Below are positions 1-8,480 of a stretch of 64,000 nucleotides of DNA, one piece after another (the first letter of the stretch is position 1; every line of letters starts with the position of its first letter). A program made the position numbers and the translations under genes. This DNA comes from Candidatus Bathyarchaeota archaeon (GTDB lineage Archaea > Thermoproteota > Bathyarchaeia > Bathyarchaeales > Bathycorpusculaceae). The DNA lies in contig JAOZID010000010.1 of assembly GCA_026014465.1 (NCBI GenBank), positions 1,088,303 through 1,152,302 on the forward strand, written 5' to 3'. Under the pieces are notes generated by a model. It did not search any database. It was not told where the DNA came from and saw nothing but the letters and a program-made list of their open reading frames with translations.

Positions 1-2
1 TG

Positions 3-851
3 GGTACGCATTGGGTAGGTGAAATTCCTGTTAAGCTAACTAGTGGTGCTGAGACGGTTACGACGGTATCGTATTGTATGAACCCTGAGAAGGTCATTGA
101 GGCAGGCAGCACTTACGCGGCGGTACTTGCGGCTGTGGAGGACACGGCGGCGTGGAGAGCAGTAAGTTATGTGTTGAGCTGGAATTACCCCACTGATGAT
201 ACGTCAGCAGCAGTTGACCAAACAGCGATTTGGAGGTTGCTAAACAGAGGCTTTACGCCAGCATGGCTACAAGGAACAGCAATTGACAACGCAGGCAAAG
301 AACTTGCAGAACTAGCGCATGGCAAAGACGTAGTCAGAAAAACAGACCAGTTCACATGGATTTCCCCCATCGCAGGCAACATGTCCAACGTGCAAGCTGT
401 CCCAGGTGAAACAGTAACCTTTGCCGCCCAACTAACCACCCAAACAGGCGCCCCACGAGCAAACGTTAGAGTAGACTTCACCGCCACATTAAACATGCTA
501 CAGTTAAACTCAACCTACCTATCCCCCGCAACCGCGCACACTAACAGCCAAGGCATCGCGCAAGTCACCTTAACCGTACCCGCAGACGCCGCCATGGGCT
601 CAACCATAGAAGTCAAAGCCTCAACACACAGCATATGGCCCCAACAATACGTCAACCTTAAAGACCCCGCAAAACAAGACCTAATTGGCATAAGCGAAAA
701 CTTCGAGTTAACCACCTCATGCAACCTGTGTGTACTAGCCAGCGTACTGGTGGTTCCTGAATACACCTTAGGAGCACTTGGCGCTTTGGCAGCATCCGCA
801 GCAGCATTCATAATCGGGACTAAAATCAAAAAAGTAAACGCCAAAAACTAA
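3..851 (+). CDS. Surface protein with thioester (TED)-like domain, 5' partial
   Basis: The frame is open from the window edge, so the N-terminus is missing. The visible part has a Cys in a YC context (codon 75-77), then about 48 residues later the motif VDQTAIW (Gln codon 219-221). A Cys plus a Gln in a TQxAIW-like motif is the signature of thioester domains (TED, PF08341), which in Gram-positive adhesins form an internal Cys-Gln thioester that binds host amines covalently. Next comes a beta-rich Ig/Big-1-like domain (PGETVTF through TLTVPADA). The C-terminus is VPEY followed by an Ala/Leu-rich membrane segment and IKKVNAKN, similar to PEF-CTERM archaeosortase tails. Predicted to be displayed on the outer cell face. 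Gene end is certain; TED call is by motif only. Confidence 0.72.
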   Translation, partial: GTHWVGEIPVKLTSGAETVTTVSYCMNPEKVIEAGSTYAAVLAAVEDTAAWRAVSYVLSWNYPTDDTSAAVDQTAIWRLLNRGFTPAWLQGTAIDNAGKELAELAHGKDVVRKTDQFTWISPIAGNMSNVQAVPGETVTFAAQLTTQTGAPRANVRVDFTATLNMLQLNSTYLSPATAHTNSQGIAQVTLTVPADAAMGSTIEVKASTHSIWPQQYVNLKDPAKQDLIGISENFELTTSCNLCVLASVLVVPEYTLGALGALAASAAAFIIGTKIKKVNAKN

Positions 852-884
852 AGCAGCCCCCACCACTCTTCTACGCACGTACTC

Positions 885-1469
885 TTAGGGATAATTTGCC
901 TTCAAGGTGCTAGAGGCTTTTCCCACCAGTTTTTCTAGCCATTTTGGCATCCTAAACCAGATTTTCTCAGCTAACTGTGCCAGCTTAGAAATCCTGTAAG
1001 GTGCCAAGTTGGCGTCGATTAGTTTTAGTTTGCCATTGATTTGTCGGATGTTTTCTGCGCGGACGTCTAAAAGACCATATTTTTCGCCGATTTGCTTGAA
1101 ACGGTTGAGTTCTTGGGGGGAAACATTTGTTTTTATGCCGTACTCTTGCAGCAGACAGTACTTGGTGTGCCAAAAAAGCTGTGCAAACACGTCATGCCGT
1201 AAACGTTTGGGAAGCCGTTTATAGACGCGGCGGTCGTTTTCTACGGCGGTTTTTTGCCCTATCTTAAGAACTAAAGCATTGTTTTCAAAACATAACAAAA
1301 AAGCGTGTTTGTACCAGCCTTCACCTTGAACTGAAACATCAGGAAAAACCTTTGAAATAATAACAGTAATCTCTTGAGCTGAAACAAAAGCGCCACCCCT
1401 AAGACGACGATACTCATCAACGAGCTTGTCGATGGACTTTGCTTTTCGATACAACGGCCTGTACTGCAT
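885..1469 (-). CDS. Small protein-kinase-fold protein
   Basis: About 194 residues from an ATG (1469) that has GGTGG just upstream; an in-frame TTG at 1502 is also possible but less likely. The sequence reads like a minimal kinase/aminoglycoside-phosphotransferase lobe: a strand with VLKIGQK (candidate Lys), then LLQEYGIKT as hinge, DVRAENI in the position of the catalytic HxDxxxxN loop, and LIDAN in the position of the DFG Asp. The catalytic His is replaced by Asp-Val-Arg context, so activity is uncertain. Converges with the surface-protein gene, 33 nt apart. Substrate unknown. It could be a pseudokinase or an RIO/APH-like small-molecule kinase. Confidence 0.6.
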   Translation of the reverse strand: MQYRPLYRKAKSIDKLVDEYRRLRGGAFVSAQEITVIISKVFPDVSVQGEGWYKHAFLLCFENNALVLKIGQKTAVENDRRVYKRLPKRLRHDVFAQLFWHTKYCLLQEYGIKTNVSPQELNRFKQIGEKYGLLDVRAENIRQINGKLKLIDANLAPYRISKLAQLAEKIWFRMPKWLEKLVGKASSTLKANYP

Positions 1470-1548
1470 AAAACCACCAACCCACAACAAACAAAACAAC
1501 AAAACAAAGGTTAACCAGCATTAAAGCCACAGCAACAAAGAACAAGGA

Positions 1549-2322
1549 CTACTTTGATAGTTTTAGCTCCTTTTTGAGTATGTTTTTGAAGCGTGTGTTG
1601 GAGATGTAGTGGTCGGCGTAGATTCTGCCGTCGTTAATTAGGGTAAAAGTCGCGTAGATGTTGGGGGCGTTTTGGGCGTCTTTTGCGGTTTTGAGCGGGG
1701 TTACTTTGAGGTCTAAGCCGTTTTCTTTGGCGATTTCTTGCAGTTCAGGTATGGAGCGGGCAACCCAGGGGCACTGCATGGAGTAGACAACGTTTAAGCC
1801 CGTGTATTGGTTTAGCTGTTTTTTCCAGTCTTTGAATTTGGGTTGGGCGCCAGGTTTTAGTTGTTTTACAAGTAGTTCGAAGCGGTCTTGGGTTTCCACG
1901 ACTTCAAAGCCGTTTTTTAGGAAAAGCTCTTTGCCTGCCATGTGAGCCCCATCACTGGTGACCACAGCAACACCCAGCTTTCCCGCTGCTTTGGAGTCTT
2001 TGACTGCTTCCTCAACTAAGAGTGAACCGTAACCTTTGTTCTTGTACTTGTTAGGGTTCATCCACACACAATGAATAAACACGTAATTTTTTGCGTCTAC
2101 TGCCCGCCAAGCATACTCCCCTGGCACGTACTCGATAAACCCAATGGGTTTTTTTACGCCTTGAGCAAAAAGCAGTTTGATGGTGAAGCCTTCCGCGAAT
2201 CGTTTAGAGAGCCAATCCAGTTTTTTCTGATGACCCTCATGGGAAGGAGCCATAAAACAGGGACACCCAACTTCGCGATAATTCTTTGGAGTTAAAGCCT
2301 CAACAGTTACGGTATCGCTCAT
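1549..2322 (-). CDS. GNAT N-acetyltransferase with C-terminal YoaP-like domain
   Basis: 257 residues. The N-terminal ~150 residues form a GNAT acetyltransferase: the acetyl-CoA loop appears as NKYKNKGYGSLLVEEAV, followed by a typical LFLKNGFEVVE end strand. The C-terminal ~100 residues look like a thioredoxin-like fold (NVVYSMQCPWVARSIPELQE, one Cys) as in the YoaP family, where GNAT and this domain are fused. Substrate is unknown. ATG start at 2322, 46 nt after the ABC permease stop on the same strand, so it may be co-transcribed with the exporter genes. Confidence 0.8.
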   Translation of the reverse strand: MSDTVTVEALTPKNYREVGCPCFMAPSHEGHQKKLDWLSKRFAEGFTIKLLFAQGVKKPIGFIEYVPGEYAWRAVDAKNYVFIHCVWMNPNKYKNKGYGSLLVEEAVKDSKAAGKLGVAVVTSDGAHMAGKELFLKNGFEVVETQDRFELLVKQLKPGAQPKFKDWKKQLNQYTGLNVVYSMQCPWVARSIPELQEIAKENGLDLKVTPLKTAKDAQNAPNIYATFTLINDGRIYADHYISNTRFKNILKKELKLSK

Positions 2323-2368
2323 TTAGCCACCACAAATACAGTCGGGGGAGTGCCTTTATCGTTTTCTG

Positions 2369-3139
2369 TTAGATGTCTCGCCATCGTGCTTTGGTTTTGG
2401 CAAGAAGGAAAAGAACCATGGCTAGGACAAGTAGCACTGTCCAGTCTAGAGCAATTGTCAAAGTTGAAACGTCAAGGTATCCTGCGGCGTTTTGGGCAAT
2501 CTGGGCAACATATGTTGTGGGAGAAAAGTAGGCTAGATACTGGAAGGGCATTGGAATGTAGGTTATGGGGTAGTATACTGGGGGTATTGTTGAGAAAAGC
2601 ATGGAGATTAGCCGTGAGAAGGCAAAGCTTTGCACGATGTCGCTAGAGAAGGTTGATAGGGTAAAGCCGATTGCGATGGATACCAAAAACATCAAAAACA
2701 GCACAGCAACAAACTGCAAAAGACCAACTAGGCTAAGAGTTAAAAAGAAATGAGCTAGCACAGAGAGCACAATCAAAGCTGGAAGCGAATAGACAATCTC
2801 GCCCAGAGCGATTCCAAACAGGTAAGTTACCCAAGAAGTCGGGGAACTAACCACCATGTCCTGTAGTCTAAAGTCGTTTTTTAGGTGTGACAAATCCGTT
2901 TGGATGGACATGCCGCTTTGGAACATGGTCATTATGAAAGCGCCTGCTATGGCGGGTCCAATTAGGCTTCCGCGGCTGACCAAGACGATTAGAAACAGAA
3001 AAGAGAAAGGCGCAAAAACCGTGTTAATCAAAACAACAGGGTAATTTTTCATTTCGTAAATGGAGTTAACCAAGACGCCTGCGAGAATTTGGCTGGATTT
3101 GCTTCGTTTGCGCAGCGGCGTTTCTTTAGCGTTAGACAT
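2369..3139 (-). CDS. ABC-2 type transporter permease
   Basis: 256 residues with about six hydrophobic segments (VVLINTVFAPFSFLFLIVLV near the start; LTIALDWTVLLVLAMVLFLL at the end) typical of ABC-2 exporter permeases. The ATG lies within the 3' end of the ATP-binding protein gene (8 nt overlap), so the two are translationally coupled and form one transporter. Probably exports a drug, lipid or polysaccharide, but the sequence does not show which. The start codon is fixed by the overlap. Confidence 0.88.
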   Translation of the reverse strand: MSNAKETPLRKRSKSSQILAGVLVNSIYEMKNYPVVLINTVFAPFSFLFLIVLVSRGSLIGPAIAGAFIMTMFQSGMSIQTDLSHLKNDFRLQDMVVSSPTSWVTYLFGIALGEIVYSLPALIVLSVLAHFFLTLSLVGLLQFVAVLFLMFLVSIAIGFTLSTFSSDIVQSFAFSRLISMLFSTIPPVYYPITYIPMPFQYLAYFSPTTYVAQIAQNAAGYLDVSTLTIALDWTVLLVLAMVLFLLAKTKARWRDI

Positions 3140-4064
3140 TGGCGTGGTCGCCTCTTTCTTGGCTGATGAGGTAAAAGAAAATGTCGTCTATCGAAACGGG
3201 GTTTATGGTAAATCGTCCGTTGCCTTTGGAGAGGACGCGGGCAATTTTAAACGCTTCTTCTTCATTGGTTAAAATGCGGACAAACCCGTCCTTGTCAGCT
3301 AAGACGTCTCCGCTGAGTTGTTCAAGAAAACTTTTTGACGGCTCAAAAAGCAGTTTGACGCTGTAATTGTGCTTCACGCTTTGCCTAAGCTGCTCTAAAG
3401 TCCCAATGCGAACCAGCCGTCCCTTCTCCAACACGCCAATGTAGTCCGCAAGAGCCTCTGCTTCCTCCAGATAATGCGTAGTTAAAAACGTAAAGCGTTC
3501 TTTGCCGGTTTCTTTGAGAAGGTCCCACAGTGCTCTTCGGGATATGGGGTCGAGTCCTGTGGTGGGTTCGTCAAGAAAAACAATTTCTGCCTCAGAAGCC
3601 AAAACCGTAGCAACGGAGACTTTTCTTTTCATGCCGCCAGAGAGCTTTCGGTTTAGGATGTTGCTGTATTCGCCAAGCCCCACGCGCTCCAGCCAGTAGC
3701 GTGCACGCCTCTTTGCCTCGCCATAGCTAAATCCACGCCAAAGCAGGTACGAGAACACGGTTTGCATGGGTGTCATCCAAGGCACTGGACGAGCTTCTTG
3801 GGGGACGATGGCGATTTTTTCTCTAAGCCGCTTTGGCTGCGAAATAACATCAACCCCGTTAACCACGGCTGCACCAGAGGTAGGTTCAAGCGCAGTTGCC
3901 AAAATCCTAACCAAAGTAGTCTTGCCCGAACCGTTCCTGCCAATCAGTACAAAGATGCCCCGTGAAGGAATAGAAAACGTCACCGAATCAAGCGCACGGG
4001 TCTTGCTGTCCCCATAGACCTTCACCAAATTATTGCATGTAACAGCGTGGGTGATATCTGTCAT
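3132..4064 (-). CDS. ABC transporter ATP-binding protein
   Basis: 310 residues, DrrA/CcmA-like. Walker A GRNGSGKTT at residues 42-50, signature LSGGMKRKV at 141-149, Walker B IVFLDEP at 161-167 and a following switch His in LTTHY. The ~80-residue C-terminal extension after the nucleotide-binding domain is usual for exporters paired with ABC-2 permeases. First gene of the exporter operon; overlaps the permease start by 8 nt. The substrate cannot be read from the sequence. Confidence 0.93.
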   Translation of the reverse strand: MTDITHAVTCNNLVKVYGDSKTRALDSVTFSIPSRGIFVLIGRNGSGKTTLVRILATALEPTSGAAVVNGVDVISQPKRLREKIAIVPQEARPVPWMTPMQTVFSYLLWRGFSYGEAKRRARYWLERVGLGEYSNILNRKLSGGMKRKVSVATVLASEAEIVFLDEPTTGLDPISRRALWDLLKETGKERFTFLTTHYLEEAEALADYIGVLEKGRLVRIGTLEQLRQSVKHNYSVKLLFEPSKSFLEQLSGDVLADKDGFVRILTNEEEAFKIARVLSKGNGRFTINPVSIDDIFFYLISQERGDHANV

Positions 4065-4178
4065 TTAACCGCCAAACATGACCCTGAGCGCTCAGGAATT
4101 TGTTAAGTCTTTCGGTCACCAACCCAAAAACCAAGACAACAAAAACCACCACAAAAACGCCAACCAAGAAGGAAGAAG

Positions 4179-4256
4179 TGGCGCCCAGGCCGGGATTCGG
4201 ACCCGGGTCCTGCGGGCGACAGCCGCATATACTAGACCTAACTATACTACCTGGGC
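4179..4256 (-). tRNA. tRNA-Asp (GUC)
   Basis: Read on the minus strand the stretch folds as a full cloverleaf: acceptor GCCCAGG paired with CCUGGGC, weak D stem (two G-U pairs), anticodon stem UGCGG/CCGCA with loop CUGUCGC (anticodon GUC), four-base variable region, T stem CCGGG/CCCGG. Discriminator is G73, the Asp identity base in archaea, and CCA is encoded. Odd point: the T loop reads UCCGAAU, so position 55 is C instead of the near-universal U that becomes pseudouridine. No intron. Confidence 0.95.
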
Positions 4257-4321
4257 TTTGATGTGCTTCTTGAATACTTGCGTTTTTAGCTAATTAACCT
4301 TTCTTTGTAAAATTATGCGGG

Positions 4322-4798
4322 TTAGGGTTGGTGGTGTTGTTTTCCTGTTAGGTGGGTTATGTTGATGCGGAGCATGGTGGTTTTGGCGAGTTTTTCAGGT
4401 TTGATTTTGGCGAGTTTTTCTTGGGGGCGGTTGGAGAGCTGATTTACTAGTACGGTCATGGCGTGCTGTTTCTCCTCTAAGTCTTTTATAAGGTGTAGGG
4501 TGCCTTGGAAGTGGACGCTTTTGTAGGCGTAGTCGCATTCGTCGGTAACGCCGTAGTCCTGGACGGCTTGCCCCCAAACCTTGTTGTTGGCTTTTAGGTA
4601 AACGAGTTTTTTGCCGTCAGGGGCACAGTGAAAATAAAGGCAGTTTCGCGAGGGGTCGTAGCCGTGGCTTAAAGCAACCAAGTAAGGCTCATCACCCATG
4701 CACAACGCCACAGTAACATATTGAGTAACTGAAAGAACTTTTTTTAACGCTTCTGGGTCGGTGATTTCGCGGTCTTTACGGCGAACATGAAACGACAT
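4322..4798 (-). CDS. Pyridoxamine-5'-phosphate-oxidase-like flavin-binding protein (NimA-type)
   Basis: 158 residues. Reads as a split-barrel FMN-binding protein of the NimA/PPOX-like family: an N-terminal helix with ITDPEALKKVL, then VTVALCMGDEPYLVALSHGYD and CLYFHCAPDGKKLVYLKAN, the usual FMN-contact strands, followed by YKSVHFQGTLHLI. Such proteins bind FMN, F420 or heme; the ligand here is not determined. Starts at ATG 4798, 27 nt downstream of pcc1 on the same strand. Confidence 0.82.
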   Translation of the reverse strand: MSFHVRRKDREITDPEALKKVLSVTQYVTVALCMGDEPYLVALSHGYDPSRNCLYFHCAPDGKKLVYLKANNKVWGQAVQDYGVTDECDYAYKSVHFQGTLHLIKDLEEKQHAMTVLVNQLSNRPQEKLAKIKPEKLAKTTMLRINITHLTGKQHHQP

Positions 4799-4825
4799 AC
4801 CAAACCATAACAGGAAAAAGCCATA

Positions 4826-5092
4826 TTAACCTTCAAGGTGCTCAGCGGGTTTTTGGGTGGCAACGGTTAGGGCTTTTTCGGCGGTGCAGGCGCAAAACAG
4901 CAGGTCATCAATGGTGGCTATAAGCGTGGGGAGTTTGCCGTTTAGCTGTATGGTGGTGGTTACGCTGTTGCCGTTTTGCTGGGTGGTTATGGTTAAGCCT
5001 TCGGGCGCGGCGTGGTTGTCGGGGGATACTGCGTTTGCTATGGCGACCGCGGTTTTAGGGTTTTGGTAGTTAAGAGTTATCGTCGCTTCCAA
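4826..5092 (-). CDS. pcc1: KEOPS complex subunit Pcc1
   Basis: About 88 residues from a TTG at 5092 preceded by GAGG at good spacing; it begins LEATITLNYQNPKTAVAIANAVSP and ends with DDLLFCACTAEKAL, the compact alpha/beta fold of Pcc1. Pcc1 dimerises the KEOPS complex that, with Kae1, Bud32 and Cgi121, makes t6A37 on ANN-decoding tRNAs. The chosen TTG overlaps the end of the DHH phosphoesterase gene by 23 nt; an upstream in-frame ATG (5149) would add 19 atypical Trp-rich residues. Kae1 and Bud32 lie 3 kb upstream on the same strand, which supports the call. Confidence 0.78.
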   Translation of the reverse strand: MEATITLNYQNPKTAVAIANAVSPDNHAAPEGLTITTQQNGNSVTTTIQLNGKLPTLIATIDDLLFCACTAEKALTVATQKPAEHLEG

Positions 5093-6536
5093 TTTGTTCG
5101 CCTCGAAACTGTTTTGCCACCAACTCGTTTGCCAACGCCACAAACTCATCCACCTTGTCTAGGTCTACTTGGGCGCCTGCTGCGATGTTGTGTCCGCCGC
5201 CTTTGCCTTCGAACTGTTCACTGGCAGCTTGCATAACTTTGCCCAGGTTTACTCCTTTGTTTATTGCAAGGTCAGTGGTTCGCGCAGAGAATTTGACGAC
5301 GTCTTCATCGGGGACTTTGGCGTAAGCTAAAAGCGGTTTTTCAACGTTGGGGAGGTTGGATACGAGTATGGAGGATATGGTGCCGATTATTTTTTCGTTG
5401 ACGTAGTCTTCGCCGTTGACGACGTAGATGTTGTCGAGTTCTTTGAGGCGCTCAGGCTTTTCCATGACCCAGTTTAGGTATTTGTTGATACTTTTGCGGT
5501 ATTCGTCGAGGGCTTGTTTGGCTTCTTCAAGTGCGGTGGTTCGGTCGCCCATGCACACGGATACGCCAAGGCTAGGTCGGTCAAGGCGCCCCGTAGAGTT
5601 CAAAACCACAGCAAATTCGCGGGCGTCCCGCAGCGGCGTTCCAGGCTCCTCAGCTGTTAAAACGTAGATGTGCCCAATTAGGTTGGTGATTTCGTAGTGC
5701 AAACCCTTGGATAGCAGGTACTCCGCCAACGCCGAGCATAAACGTTTCTTCTCCTCCTCAGTAAGGTCACGCAGCGCCCGCCATTTATCACCAGTCTTAA
5801 GCGGAATGTTCAAGCTGGACAGAAAAGCGAGGCTTTTGTCTTCTTCGCCGCTAATGCCAGGCAAAAACGGGTTAGTGGTTGAGGAGAGGGTGCGGTGTAT
5901 GGGGCGAGTTTCCCTGCCAAAAAACGTCAGGTCCCTCTCGACTGCGAGCAGTCCTGCTTCTGTGGCGTCTTTGACCATAAGGGCGTTTAAGCCGTCAAGT
6001 TTGCGTTGGTCGTAGCGGTCTTGCATATCACCCAGTGCACCAACTATGGCTATAGGGGCTAAGTCGACGTTTTGGGGGTTTAGGGCGCGGGCTGCAAAGT
6101 AGGATACGCCTGAGCCGCTGACATCAGTTGCGCCGTCGATGCCGTGCAGGTGCGGGTTTACGTGGGTAAAGTTGGGGTTCTCGTTTGGCGTGGTGGTTTG
6201 GTGATGGTCAAGTATGACAACTTTGGTGTTGGGGACTTTTTCGTTGAGCAAGTCGATGTAGCCGCTGCCAAAGTCTGTGAGGATGATGAGGTCGGGTTTG
6301 TCTTCGGCTATTTGGTCGAGGATTTTTGCGTCTAGCCACTGAGTGATGCGTATTCGAAATTTTGCATCTAGGCGCTGCAGGGCTTTGCCCATGACTCCCG
6401 CGGCGGATATGCCATCAGCGTCTAGATGAGAGAAGAGGTGGATGAAGCCGTCTTCTTGGATGACTTGTTTTATGATTTGGGCTGCTTGCTCTTCGGTTTT
6501 CAAGAAAGCGTCAATTTGGTTTTGGTCAACAGGCAT
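5070..6536 (-). CDS. RecJ-like DHH-family phosphoesterase/nuclease
   Basis: About 488 residues from ATG 6536 (an in-frame GTG lies three codons earlier). DHH motifs are clear: FSHLDADGISAAG (motif I), LIILTDFGSG (II), VVILDHHQTT (III) and a later VSGSGVSYFAARAL segment; the C-terminal half carries the DHHA1 domain with EQFEGKGGGHNIAAGAQV. This is the archaeal RecJ/GAN type found with GINS and the replisome, or acting as a 5' exonuclease in repair. Sits between rps15 and pcc1, a conserved archaeal neighbourhood. Confidence 0.9.
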   Translation of the reverse strand: MPVDQNQIDAFLKTEEQAAQIIKQVIQEDGFIHLFSHLDADGISAAGVMGKALQRLDAKFRIRITQWLDAKILDQIAEDKPDLIILTDFGSGYIDLLNEKVPNTKVVILDHHQTTTPNENPNFTHVNPHLHGIDGATDVSGSGVSYFAARALNPQNVDLAPIAIVGALGDMQDRYDQRKLDGLNALMVKDATEAGLLAVERDLTFFGRETRPIHRTLSSTTNPFLPGISGEEDKSLAFLSSLNIPLKTGDKWRALRDLTEEEKKRLCSALAEYLLSKGLHYEITNLIGHIYVLTAEEPGTPLRDAREFAVVLNSTGRLDRPSLGVSVCMGDRTTALEEAKQALDEYRKSINKYLNWVMEKPERLKELDNIYVVNGEDYVNEKIIGTISSILVSNLPNVEKPLLAYAKVPDEDVVKFSARTTDLAINKGVNLGKVMQAASEQFEGKGGGHNIAAGAQVDLDKVDEFVALANELVAKQFRGEQIGSDDNS

Positions 6537-6625
6537 ACAATTCACTTGGCGAGTTTGAATTCAAAAGGTTAGAAGGGGGTAGGGGCAATATGTGTTGTGT
6601 TTGCCCACAGGGTTAAGATTGGGGT

Positions 6626-7066
6626 TTAGGTGATGGATGCGATTTTTGGTTTGTATTTCCAGTTTTGCTGGAGGATGCCTTGGCGTTTGTAGTAGCGGGA
6701 GAGTTTGTGGATTTTGGCTTCGATGATTTGCATGTTGCGTTTGTTGTGGCTGTCTTTGTGGTTTTTGTCCATGTGAACTGCCATGCGTTGTGCTTTTTTC
6801 ATGAGGTCTGAGAGGTCTTCGGGCATGGCGGGGGCAAGACCAGAGTCTTTGAGGGTTTGGCTGATGCTTTTGCCCGTGACGGGTTTAGCCAAAGGAATAG
6901 CATACTGGTCTCTTAGAACGGTGCCTATGCTGCTTAGGCTGTGACCTTCCTTAGCTAACTTTATGATAAAAGCCTCCACTTCCTCTGGCTCATATTTACA
7001 CCAGCTAGGAGGACGCCTGCTAACCGGACGAATACTATGTGACTTTCCATGTTCCTGTTTCGGCAT
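6626..7066 (-). CDS. rps15: 30S ribosomal protein S15 (eS/uS15, archaeal S13e type)
   Basis: 146 residues, the usual length for archaeal S15. Shows the archaeal/eukaryal N-terminal extension (SRRPPSWCKYEPEEVEAFI) and the conserved DSHNKRNMQIIEAKIHKLSRYY core that contacts 16S rRNA helices. Binds the central domain of the small subunit early in assembly. ATG with GGTG just upstream and a TATA box about 45 nt before it. First gene of the rps15-recJ-pcc1 run. Confidence 0.97.
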   Translation of the reverse strand: MPKQEHGKSHSIRPVSRRPPSWCKYEPEEVEAFIIKLAKEGHSLSSIGTVLRDQYAIPLAKPVTGKSISQTLKDSGLAPAMPEDLSDLMKKAQRMAVHMDKNHKDSHNKRNMQIIEAKIHKLSRYYKRQGILQQNWKYKPKIASIT

Positions 7067-7110
7067 GTCTACACCTTAACACTTTGCAACTAAACACCCA
7101 CATAAAACGC

Positions 7111-7120
7111 ATATTTAAGA
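7111..7120 (-). promoter_or_regulatory. TATA box for rps15
   Basis: Minus-strand reading TCTTAAATAT lies about 45 nt before the rps15 ATG, which would place transcription start about 20 nt ahead of the gene. An SD-like GGTG sits in that short leader. Position and base composition fit an archaeal BRE/TATA promoter; no experimental support. Confidence 0.5.
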
Positions 7121-7228
7121 ATAACTGTAGCAACCACAAAAACCATGTACCACACAAGACAATTTGAGAGAAAAACAGAGCCGTTTTGGCGTAATCTACA
7201 GGTCTTTCACAAAGGTACTTGTCTGCCA

Positions 7229-7816
7229 CTACATTTTGTACCAGTTGGCGAATTTTTGCAGGGCTTTTGCACGGTGAGAGTGCTGGTTTTTTTGCTGCGG
7301 AGTCATCTGCGCGAAGGTTTGCTTGGTACTTGCGGGTTGGAAGATGGGGTCAAAGCCAAATGCGGTTTGGGGGTTGCTGGCTTGCTGTGTCTGGGTGATT
7401 TCGCCTGTGACTTCGCCTTCAAAGCACAGGGGCTCAGTTAGGGTGTCGTCGATGTAGGCTATGGCTGAGCGGAAAGTTGCCTTGTGGTTTTGGGTGCCTT
7501 GGAGGAGTTGGAGGATGCCGTCGTTGCCTAGGGTCTTGTAGGCGTACGCTGCGTAGGGTCCGGGGAACCCGTTGAGCGCATCTATGAAAAGTCCTGCGTC
7601 TTCGACAATTAGGGGCAGGTTAACGCGGGGGTATGCGTCTTTGGCGCTTGCAACGGCGATTTCTACAAGGCTGTTGCTTTGGATTTCCATGGCTTTTTCA
7701 CGCAGCATAGCAGTGGCGATGTTGTTTTGGGTCAGTATGACACGGGCTTCGTTGAATTTGTGGATGTTACCTGTGGCGAAGAAAACAACTTTTCCTTTCA
7801 AACTAAAACTCACCAT
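7229..7816 (-). CDS. XTP/dITP diphosphatase (RdgB/HAM1)
   Basis: 195 residues. Family motif FFATGNIHKFNEAR at the N-terminus (nucleotide-binding TGNxxKxxE), the VEDAGLFIDALNGFPGPYAA segment, and a C-terminal FGFDPIFQP plus KNQHSHRAKAL (the conserved SHRxxA). Hydrolyses non-canonical purine nucleoside triphosphates to keep ITP/XTP out of nucleic acids. ATG at 7816, 13 nt after the bud32 stop, on the same strand. The kae1-bud32-rdgB order is common in archaea. Confidence 0.94.
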   Translation of the reverse strand: MVSFSLKGKVVFFATGNIHKFNEARVILTQNNIATAMLREKAMEIQSNSLVEIAVASAKDAYPRVNLPLIVEDAGLFIDALNGFPGPYAAYAYKTLGNDGILQLLQGTQNHKATFRSAIAYIDDTLTEPLCFEGEVTGEITQTQQASNPQTAFGFDPIFQPASTKQTFAQMTPQQKNQHSHRAKALQKFANWYKM

Positions 7817-7829
7817 TATCCACCTTACC

Positions 7830-8480
7830 TTACAAGTCGTCTTGTTTTCTTTCAGAGATGTAGCGGCCTCTTTTTTCTATTTCCCTGATTTTCTCTAAAA
7901 CCTTCCCAGCCGCCGCGGTGCCCCGTAGTTGTGTGTAGCCTTGGAGGATGGTTTTGTAGCAGGCGGGGGCGTTTTGGTAATGGGTGCTTTGCAGGGCGTG
8001 TTTGAGCAGGTGTAAATCGACGCCTTGGGCTTCGGTCTCAGAGGTTTTGTCGCCTAATCCAAAATCAACCAGAACTAGTCTGCCAGATGGGTCTATGAGC
8101 ATGTTGGAGGTTGTTAGGTCGCCGTGGACTAAGCCGCTGCGGTGAAGTTTGCCAATCGCTTCTCCGATTCTAAAGCATAGGTCTTGGCGTTCTTTGTCAG
8201 GCAGCGTGTCCAGAAGCTGCTTAGCTTGTTTTCCTTCGATGTACTCCATGGTTATGGCGGCGTTTTTGGTGTCAACCATGTAGACGTTGGGGGTTGCGAC
8301 GGCGGCGCGTTTGGCTTCATGCATCAGTTGGGGTTCACGGGCGGTTCTAAAGCGTCTAATCGTGTTGTCTAAGGCGGCGGGGCGGTATGCTTTGGGCAGA
8401 CGCGTCTTAACAACCACTTTTTTGCCGTGCCAAACACAAACACTAAGGCTAGCTTCGGCTCCCTTCTTTAACAAAGTCAT
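7830..8480 (-). CDS. bud32: KEOPS kinase/ATPase Bud32
   Basis: 216 residues from an ATG that forms an ATGA overlap with the kae1 stop, so translation is coupled. Small RIO-like kinase: P-loop region LLKKGAEASLSV, catalytic VHGDLTTSNMLI, metal-binding LVDFGLGDK and the short C-terminal tail IREIEKRGRYISER typical of Bud32. Binds Kae1 and drives t6A synthesis through ATP hydrolysis. In many archaea kae1 and bud32 are fused; here they are separate but overlapping. Confidence 0.95.
   Translation of the reverse strand: MTLLKKGAEASLSVCVWHGKKVVVKTRLPKAYRPAALDNTIRRFRTAREPQLMHEAKRAAVATPNVYMVDTKNAAITMEYIEGKQAKQLLDTLPDKERQDLCFRIGEAIGKLHRSGLVHGDLTTSNMLIDPSGRLVLVDFGLGDKTSETEAQGVDLHLLKHALQSTHYQNAPACYKTILQGYTQLRGTAAAGKVLEKIREIEKRGRYISERKQDDL

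Noticed and set aside
4078-4293. Open frame of ~71 codons spanning the tRNA-Asp
   Set aside because: It runs antisense through the whole tRNA gene and has no family-like sequence; the tRNA explains the stretch.
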